This document shows positions 58,980-64,000 of a DNA stretch of 64,000 nt, piece by piece. The notes below the pieces were generated by a model. That model was not told the DNA's origin. It saw nothing but the letters and a program-made list of their open reading frames with translations, and did no database searches. Position numbers and translations under genes: made by a program. Source of the DNA: CAZGUX01 sp964529305 (GTDB taxonomy: Bacteria > Acidobacteriota > Terriglobia > Bryobacterales > Bryobacteraceae); contig CAZGUX010000230.1 in NCBI GenBank assembly GCA_964529305.1, forward strand, positions 28,330 through 92,329, written 5' to 3'. Position 1 is the stretch's first letter. Each line of letters opens with the position of its first letter.

Positions 58980-60728
58980 ATGAACAACCCCATGGGCGAA
59001 GCGATCCACGACGATCCCATCCTATTTGAAGTTGTCCGCAATGCCTTGGTGGAGGCGACCGAAGAGATGTCTGTCTCGCTGCAGCGGACCGCCTATTCCA
59101 CCAACATCAAGACCCGGCTCGACTACTCTTGCGCCTTCGTCGACGCGGCCGGACGGATGGTGGCCCAGGCCTTCTGCCAGCCGGCGCACCTGGTGACCAT
59201 CGGCCGCATCGTACCCCGGGCGATCGAGGAGTACGGCAAGGAAAATCTCGCACCCGGCGATGCCCTCCTGGTGAACGACCCGCACCGACAGGCCAGCCAC
59301 CTCAACGATATCTTCCTGATCTCGCCCTTTTACTTCGGCGGCGAACTCCTGGGCTTTGTGGCCAACACGTGCCATCACGTGGACGTCGGCGGCGGCGCGC
59401 CGGCCAGCATCGGGGCATTTCGCGAGATCTATCAGGAAGGCATTATCCTGCCGGTGGTGAAACTGGTGGCGGGCGGGACGGTGGTTCCGGATCTGCTCAA
59501 AATGATCCTGGCCAACGTCCGGGCCAAGAAGGAAGTGGCGGGCGATCTCCGTGCGCAGATCGTCGCCAACGGCATCGGCATCCGGAGGTTGGGGACCCTG
59601 GTCGAGCGTTACGGAGCCCCGGCCTTTCGCGGATACATCGAGAAACTGATCGAGTACGCGGAATTGCGGGTCCGTGCGGAGATCGCCACGCTGCCGCGCG
59701 GCGTCTTTCAAGCCGAGGGCTTCCTGGACGACGACGGCATCTCGGACGCGCCCATCCGGCTGAAGGCCAGTGTGGCCTTCGGCGGCGATGGCGCGACGTT
59801 CGACTTCACCGGAACGGATGCGCAGCGCCCGGGTCCAATGAACTGCAATCTCACCCAGACGTTCACGGCGTGCGTCTACGTCCTGAAGTGTCTGGTCGAC
59901 CCGGACATTCCGATCAACGAGGGGTTCTACCGGCCGATTCGCGTCATAGCGCCCCGTGGACTGGCCGTGAATCCGAAACCGCCTACGGCCATCGTCGGCG
60001 GCTGGGAGGTGTGCACACGCCTTGTCGAGGTGCTATTCAAAGCGCTCTCGGAGGCAATGCCCGACCGCGTTCCCGCCGGCACGAAAGGAATGATCTGCCA
60101 CGCGGGCTTCGGCGGCGAGGACCCTCGCACGGGCGACTACTATTGTTTCCTCGAAACACTCGCCGGCGGCTATGGCGGCCGAATCGCCTCCGATGGTCCA
60201 GACGCCGTCCAGACTCACGCGCAAAACACGCAGAATGCGCCCGTAGAGGAGACGGAACTCAACTACCCGGTGCGCATCGAGCGTTACAGTCTGATCCCGG
60301 ATTCCGAAGGCCCCGGCCGGTTTCGCGGCGGCCTCGGCCTTTGCCGGGAATACTCCTTCATCGGGCACGAACCCATGTTCACGATCCTGGCCGACCGCGC
60401 CAAATTTCCTCCGTGGGGGCTGTTCGGCGGCCTGGACGGCCGGCGCTCCCGCTATCAACTGATTTCGGGGGACGTCGTCCGCGACGTGCCTTCCAAGGGA
60501 ACCGTGCAGTTAGGCCTGGGCGACAGGATCCGGATGGAGACCTGCGGCGGCGGCGGATTCGGCCCGCCTGCCGAACGCGACCCGGAATCGGTGCTGCGCG
60601 ATGTTCGCGAGCGCAAGGTGAGCTTCGATCGCGCCCGCTCGTGTTACGGCGTAGCGATCGATGCCGCGACTTGGACCATCGACGAACGGGAGACGGCGCG
60701 CCTTCGAAAGGAGATGCTGCCGAAATGA
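58980..60728 (+). CDS. hyuB: hydantoinase B / N-methylhydantoinase B-type subunit
   Basis: A 582-residue protein of the HyuB/oxoprolinase family (ATP-dependent opening of hydantoin or 5-oxoproline rings, with HyuA). Landmarks are SVSLQRTAYSTNIKTRLDYSCA, DVGGGAPASIGAFREIYQEG, TFDFTGTDAQRPGPMNCNL and METCGGGGFGPPAERD. The start is uncertain: ATG 58980 or 58992; the in-frame ATG at 58956 lies in the promoter-like region. The order hyuB then hyuA is the reverse of the common one. The stop overlaps the hyuA start (ATGA), so translation is coupled. Confidence 0.85.
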   Translation: MNNPMGEAIHDDPILFEVVRNALVEATEEMSVSLQRTAYSTNIKTRLDYSCAFVDAAGRMVAQAFCQPAHLVTIGRIVPRAIEEYGKENLAPGDALLVNDPHRQASHLNDIFLISPFYFGGELLGFVANTCHHVDVGGGAPASIGAFREIYQEGIILPVVKLVAGGTVVPDLLKMILANVRAKKEVAGDLRAQIVANGIGIRRLGTLVERYGAPAFRGYIEKLIEYAELRVRAEIATLPRGVFQAEGFLDDDGISDAPIRLKASVAFGGDGATFDFTGTDAQRPGPMNCNLTQTFTACVYVLKCLVDPDIPINEGFYRPIRVIAPRGLAVNPKPPTAIVGGWEVCTRLVEVLFKALSEAMPDRVPAGTKGMICHAGFGGEDPRTGDYYCFLETLAGGYGGRIASDGPDAVQTHAQNTQNAPVEETELNYPVRIERYSLIPDSEGPGRFRGGLGLCREYSFIGHEPMFTILADRAKFPPWGLFGGLDGRRSRYQLISGDVVRDVPSKGTVQLGLGDRIRMETCGGGGFGPPAERDPESVLRDVRERKVSFDRARSCYGVAIDAATWTIDERETARLRKEMLPK

Positions 60729-62824
60729 GGGGCGGCTTTCGTTTGGGCATCGATGTCGGGGGAACGTTCACCGACGCCGTCCTGCTCTCTGAAGCCGACG
60801 GGCACATGCACATCGCGAAGGTCCCGTCGACGCCGGCCGACCCGTCTCAAGGGTTCGTGCACGCGTTGATTCGCGTGCTCGAAAAAGCGGGCGTCAGTGC
60901 CGAGGAAGTCTCGGTCCTGGTGCACGGCACCACGGTGGCGACCAACGCCCTGATCGAGGGCAAGACGGCGCGGACCGCCTTCGTGGCGACCGAAGGCTTT
61001 GGCGACATGCTGGAAATTGCGCGCCAGGTCCGGCCTTCTCTCTACGACATCCACTTCCGTAAACCGCGCCCTCTCATTCCGCGGGACCTGTGTTTCGAAG
61101 TGCCGGAACGGCTCGACGCGACCGGCGCGGTCGTGCGGGAGTTGGACGAGGATGCGGTCCGCGCCATCGGCGTCCGGTTGGAGCAACTCGGAGTCGGATC
61201 GGTCGCGGTGTGCCTGCTGCATTCCTACTTGAATCCCAGTCACGAAGAGCGCGTGGCCCGCATTCTCCGCGAGAGCAATCCGGAACTGAACGTCTCGCTC
61301 TCTTCGCACATCCTGCCCGAGTTCCGTGAGTATTTCCGGGCCAGCACCACCGTGGTGAACGCCTGCCTGCGCCCTCTGGTCTCGAGCTATCTGTGCGGCA
61401 TCGAGCGCGACCTGCGCCAGCGGAACATCGCCGCCGAATTGCTCGTGATGCAGTCGAACGGGGGAGTGCTGACCTTCGAGGGCGCCTCCGCCAAACCGGT
61501 ATACATGGTGGAGTCTGGACCGGCGGCGGGAGTGATTGCGGCGGTCTACGTCGGCGCGGCCATCGGCAGGCGTGACTTGTTGTCGCTCGACATGGGAGGG
61601 ACGACGACCAAAGCGGGCCTCATCCTCGATGGCCAGCCCCGCGTGACCAAAGAATACGAGGTCGGCGCGGAAGCTTTGCCCGGAACCGGCCAGTCGCGAG
61701 GCAGCGGCTACCCGATCCGGACGCCGGTGATTGAACTGGTCGAGATCGGCGCGGGCGGAGGCAGCATCGCGTGGGTGGACTCGGGCGGCGTCCTTCGCGT
61801 GGGACCGCGCAGCGCGGGCGCGGAGCCCGGCCCTATCTGTTATCGCCGCGGCGGCGAGCGCCCTACCATCACCGATGCCAACGTGCTGCTCGGCCGGGTG
61901 AACCCGAGATTCCTCCTCGGCGGCGAGATGGAACTCGACGCTGCCGCCTCCCTCGACGGCATCCGCCGCCATTGCGCCGAACCCCTTCACATGGACCCGG
62001 TCGCGGCGGCGCACGGCATCATCGAAATCGCCAACGCCGCCATGATGAATGCGCTCCGTCTGATCTCCGTGCGGCGGGGATTCGATCCGCGCGAGTTTAC
62101 GATGGTGGCATTTGGCGGGGCCGCGCCGTTGCACGCCAATCGCCTCGCGGCTGAACTGCAAGTGCCGCTAGTGGTCATCCCTCCCAGCCCCGGCACCACC
62201 TCGGCGCTCGGCCTGCTGGTGACGGACCTGAAGCACCAGTTCACACGCACGCGAGTGACGAAGGCCGAGTTCGATCCGGCGGCGGTTCGTGCCATCTTTG
62301 AGCCACTGGAACGTGAGGGAACCGAGACCCTGGTCCGCGAGGGCGTCGCCGGGGCCGATCTCCGCCTGCAGCGGGAGATTGAAGTCCGCTACACCGGCCA
62401 GTCGCACGAACTCGCGGTCCCCTGTGGCAGCGGCGCGCTCACGGCGGACGATCTTCGCGAGGTCGTTCGCGGGTTCCACGCCGAGCACCAGCGAACCTAT
62501 GGCCACGCCTATCCCAGCGAGCCGGTCGAAGCCGTGAGCTTCCGCGTCACGGCGCTCGGCGTCATCGCCAAGCCCAGTCCGCGCCGGTGGCCGTCGCGCG
62601 CCGGCTCGGTGGAAACGGCTCAACTGGACAACCGCCCGGTGTTCTTCCAGGAGGCCGGCGGCTTCACGGCTACCGCGATTTTCGACCGGTACCGCCTCGC
62701 GCCGGGAGATCTCATCACCGGCCCGGCCGTGATCGAAGAGATGGACTCGACGTCTCTGATCCACCCCGGCTATCAGGCCGAAGTCGACACCTTCGGAAAT
62801 CTGCTGTTGAGGCCCTACTCATGA
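60725..62824 (+). CDS. hyuA: hydantoinase A / N-methylhydantoinase A-type subunit
   Basis: A 699-residue ATP-dependent subunit of the acetone carboxylase/hydantoinase superfamily. It starts with the ASKHA-type phosphate loop GIDVGGTFTDAVL, followed by VLVHGTTVATNALIEGKTARTAFVATEGF, YMVESGPAAGV, DMGGTTTKAGLI, IGAGGGSIAWVD and RSAGAEPGPICY. These all match HyuA. The C-terminal domain has EVRYTGQSHEL. It should work with HyuB on hydantoin-, oxoproline- or related cyclic amide substrates; which one is unknown. ATG overlaps the hyuB stop, and its own stop overlaps the hydrolase start. Confidence 0.9.
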   Translation: MRGGFRLGIDVGGTFTDAVLLSEADGHMHIAKVPSTPADPSQGFVHALIRVLEKAGVSAEEVSVLVHGTTVATNALIEGKTARTAFVATEGFGDMLEIARQVRPSLYDIHFRKPRPLIPRDLCFEVPERLDATGAVVRELDEDAVRAIGVRLEQLGVGSVAVCLLHSYLNPSHEERVARILRESNPELNVSLSSHILPEFREYFRASTTVVNACLRPLVSSYLCGIERDLRQRNIAAELLVMQSNGGVLTFEGASAKPVYMVESGPAAGVIAAVYVGAAIGRRDLLSLDMGGTTTKAGLILDGQPRVTKEYEVGAEALPGTGQSRGSGYPIRTPVIELVEIGAGGGSIAWVDSGGVLRVGPRSAGAEPGPICYRRGGERPTITDANVLLGRVNPRFLLGGEMELDAAASLDGIRRHCAEPLHMDPVAAAHGIIEIANAAMMNALRLISVRRGFDPREFTMVAFGGAAPLHANRLAAELQVPLVVIPPSPGTTSALGLLVTDLKHQFTRTRVTKAEFDPAAVRAIFEPLEREGTETLVREGVAGADLRLQREIEVRYTGQSHELAVPCGSGALTADDLREVVRGFHAEHQRTYGHAYPSEPVEAVSFRVTALGVIAKPSPRRWPSRAGSVETAQLDNRPVFFQEAGGFTATAIFDRYRLAPGDLITGPAVIEEMDSTSLIHPGYQAEVDTFGNLLLRPYS

Positions 62825-63936
62825 CAAGGCTGGTTCTGGTGTTCCTCGCGGCCGGCGGCATCGCGGCGGCCCAACTGTATCCTGACGCCGAGTGGCCGCG
62901 CCGCAAACCGTCCGAAGTCGGCATCGATGAGCGCGCGCTGGAAAAACTCCTGCCACGGCTCGGCATCGGCGGGGTGATCATTCGCCACGGATATCTCGTG
63001 GCGAGTTGGGGCAGTCCGGAGGTCGCGGTCCAGACCGCATCAATGGGCAAATCCTTCACCAGTACCGTGCTGGGTCTGGCGGTCGACGCCGGGAAGGTCA
63101 AGCTCGACGATCCCGTCCGGCTCACCTGGACCGGCCACGGGGAACTGTCGCACCCGCACAAGTATCTGGACTTCGGCTTTCACCGCGACATGACGTGGCG
63201 TCACCTGGCGAACATGATGGCCGGCTTCCAGAACATCGATCTGTTCTCCTCGAACGCGGGCGAAATGGGCGACGTTTACTGGAACTATGCGAAATGGCAG
63301 CCCGGCAAGGTTTTCGAATACGCGGACGGCGCGATGTGGCGGTTCACGCAGGCGCTGACGAAACTCTGGGGCAAGGACATCAAGCAGGTGGTTGACGAGA
63401 AGATCTTCAGTCACCTCGGCGTTCCGGCCGATCGTTGGGACTGGGTGCCCGGCCGCGTCGTGCAGGAGACGACGCTCTATCCCACGTGGCCCGGCTATGG
63501 CCGCTATCTCGATCCGCCCTGGGAGATCGACGGCCACGTGGTGCGCGCCGGCCCGGGATGGGTGGTGATCTCCGCCGAGGACGCGGCGCGATTCGGCTAT
63601 CTGTTCCTGAACAAGGGGCGCTGGAAGGGCAAGCAACTCATCAGCGAGGCATGGATCTCGCAATTGATGAAGGGGCAGGCGCGATCGCACTCCGTGGAAG
63701 GCGGCACCGCCTACAGCCTGAACTGGTGGGTCCCCCGCGAAGGCTACGTGTTTGAAGCCCGAGGCCTGCAAATCGACTGGAAGGCGGTGTCCCGGATTTC
63801 CGTCGTGCCGCACCTCGACCTCGTCGTCGCGGCGATTCGTACCAACTACACTGCCCGCACGCAGAAGGAAGCGGAGGAAATCGGCGCGGGCGACCGCGAC
63901 TGGCTCTTCCGCCTGATGGAGGCGATCGAGCGATGA
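62821..63936 (+). CDS. secreted serine hydrolase (class C beta-lactamase-like)
   Basis: A 371-residue protein with a signal peptide (LVLVFLAAGGIAAAQ). The serine hydrolase SxxK motif is SMGK, Ser74 and Lys77; the second motif is Tyr167 in FEYADGAMW, in place of the usual YxN of class C lactamases. The rest resembles the esterase/D-aminopeptidase branch (family S12). It should therefore act on amides or esters in the periplasm rather than on antibiotics. ATG overlaps the hyuA stop (ATGA), so it belongs to the hyu operon, possibly feeding it a cyclic amide. Confidence 0.85.
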   Translation: MTRLVLVFLAAGGIAAAQLYPDAEWPRRKPSEVGIDERALEKLLPRLGIGGVIIRHGYLVASWGSPEVAVQTASMGKSFTSTVLGLAVDAGKVKLDDPVRLTWTGHGELSHPHKYLDFGFHRDMTWRHLANMMAGFQNIDLFSSNAGEMGDVYWNYAKWQPGKVFEYADGAMWRFTQALTKLWGKDIKQVVDEKIFSHLGVPADRWDWVPGRVVQETTLYPTWPGYGRYLDPPWEIDGHVVRAGPGWVVISAEDAARFGYLFLNKGRWKGKQLISEAWISQLMKGQARSHSVEGGTAYSLNWWVPREGYVFEARGLQIDWKAVSRISVVPHLDLVVAAIRTNYTARTQKEAEEIGAGDRDWLFRLMEAIER

Positions 63937-64000
63937 GGACCCTGGCCTTGATCCTGCTGACCGGCGTCCTCTGCGCGCAGGACCGGCTCGACCTGGGAGG
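63933..64000 (+). CDS. start of an exported protein, truncated by the window end
   Basis: The last 68 bases encode MRTLALILLTGVLCAQ, a Sec signal peptide, then DRLDLG. The ATG at 63933 overlaps the serine hydrolase stop codon (ATGA), so a fourth gene of the operon begins here. Its function cannot be read from what is visible. Confidence 0.6.
   Translation, partial: MRTLALILLTGVLCAQDRLDLG

Noticed and set aside
59129..62824. A single 1231-codon open frame covering hyuB and hyuA
   Set aside because: The first 530 codons are a shadow of hyuB in another frame with low-complexity Arg/Gly/Pro translation; only the part from 60725 encodes a recognisable protein (HyuA).

Overview
The window is GC-rich, densely coded bacterial chromosome with no rRNA, tRNA, phage or insertion sequence that I can recognise. 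Gene content points to an Acidobacteriota soil heterotroph of the Bryobacterales/Solibacterales type. The clues are a 1067-residue Oar-like TonB receptor with an N-terminal carboxypeptidase-regulatory domain, a VWFA-related secreted protein, a four-TM-plus-TPR glycosyltransferase-like protein, many Tat or Sec exported sugar-active proteins, secreted FG-GAP, PQQ-like and BNR propellers, and ThuA and Gfo/Idh/MocA proteins. This placement is inference from gene content and was not checked by a database search.

Layout. 0.2-7 kb: a membrane J-domain protein, a secreted beta-propeller protein, a collagen-like surface protein and a TPR membrane glycosyltransferase. 7-12.8 kb: a minus-strand series (FG-GAP protein, GAF protein, SDR, ThuA, exported SelA-fold enzyme) head to head with a second FG-GAP protein of exactly the same length. 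12.8-17.4 kb: a carnauba-type carboxypeptidase-regulatory protein, MsrP, a complete Xre/RES toxin-antitoxin pair with twin palindromic operators, and a VWA protein. 17.4-24.5 kb: selB, a GH42-like protein lacking an obvious acid/base glutamate, a sulfatase, an 80-residue orphan and an LPG-synthase-like membrane protein. 24.6-31 kb: a beta-oxidation operon in fadN-fadA-fadE order, then an unknown protein and a P-loop kinase. 31-41 kb: unknown secreted protein, second propeller paralogue, ROK glucokinase plus xylulokinase, a 37-residue membrane peptide, a GAF-GAF-ANTAR regulator and a second exported SelA-fold enzyme. 40.7-41.7 kb: a toxin-antitoxin island with intact brnTA and a deletion-fused antitoxin/toxin remnant. 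41.9-53.3 kb: small DMT transporter, two BNR sialidase-like proteins, third propeller paralogue, lactonase, RidA, PQQ-like propeller, two Gfo/Idh/MocA enzymes (one GH109-like) and a divergent AraC regulator. 53.4-64 kb: a CocE/NonD hydrolase, the Oar-like receptor, and a tightly overlapped hyuB-hyuA-serine hydrolase-exported protein operon running off the window end.

How it works together. Most of the accessory content fits scavenging of decorated polysaccharides outside the cytoplasm: sulfatase, sialidase-like, GH42-like, GH32/43-like, GH109-like and CocE enzymes, TonB import, then glucokinase, xylulokinase and lactonase steps inside or at the envelope, with fatty acids handled by fadNAE.

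The most distinctive sequence-level signal is regulatory. At least nine genes carry a near-consensus -10 hexamer ending only 6-9 bases before the start codon with no Shine-Dalgarno sequence, and four more at 10 bases. This predicts leaderless mRNAs. It also explains two divergent gene pairs whose start codons abut or overlap, leaving no conventional intergenic promoter. Other signals are the twin operators of the xre-res pair, a perfect 29-bp inverted repeat that reappears in shortened form 19 kb away, and a decayed toxin gene fused into its antitoxin.
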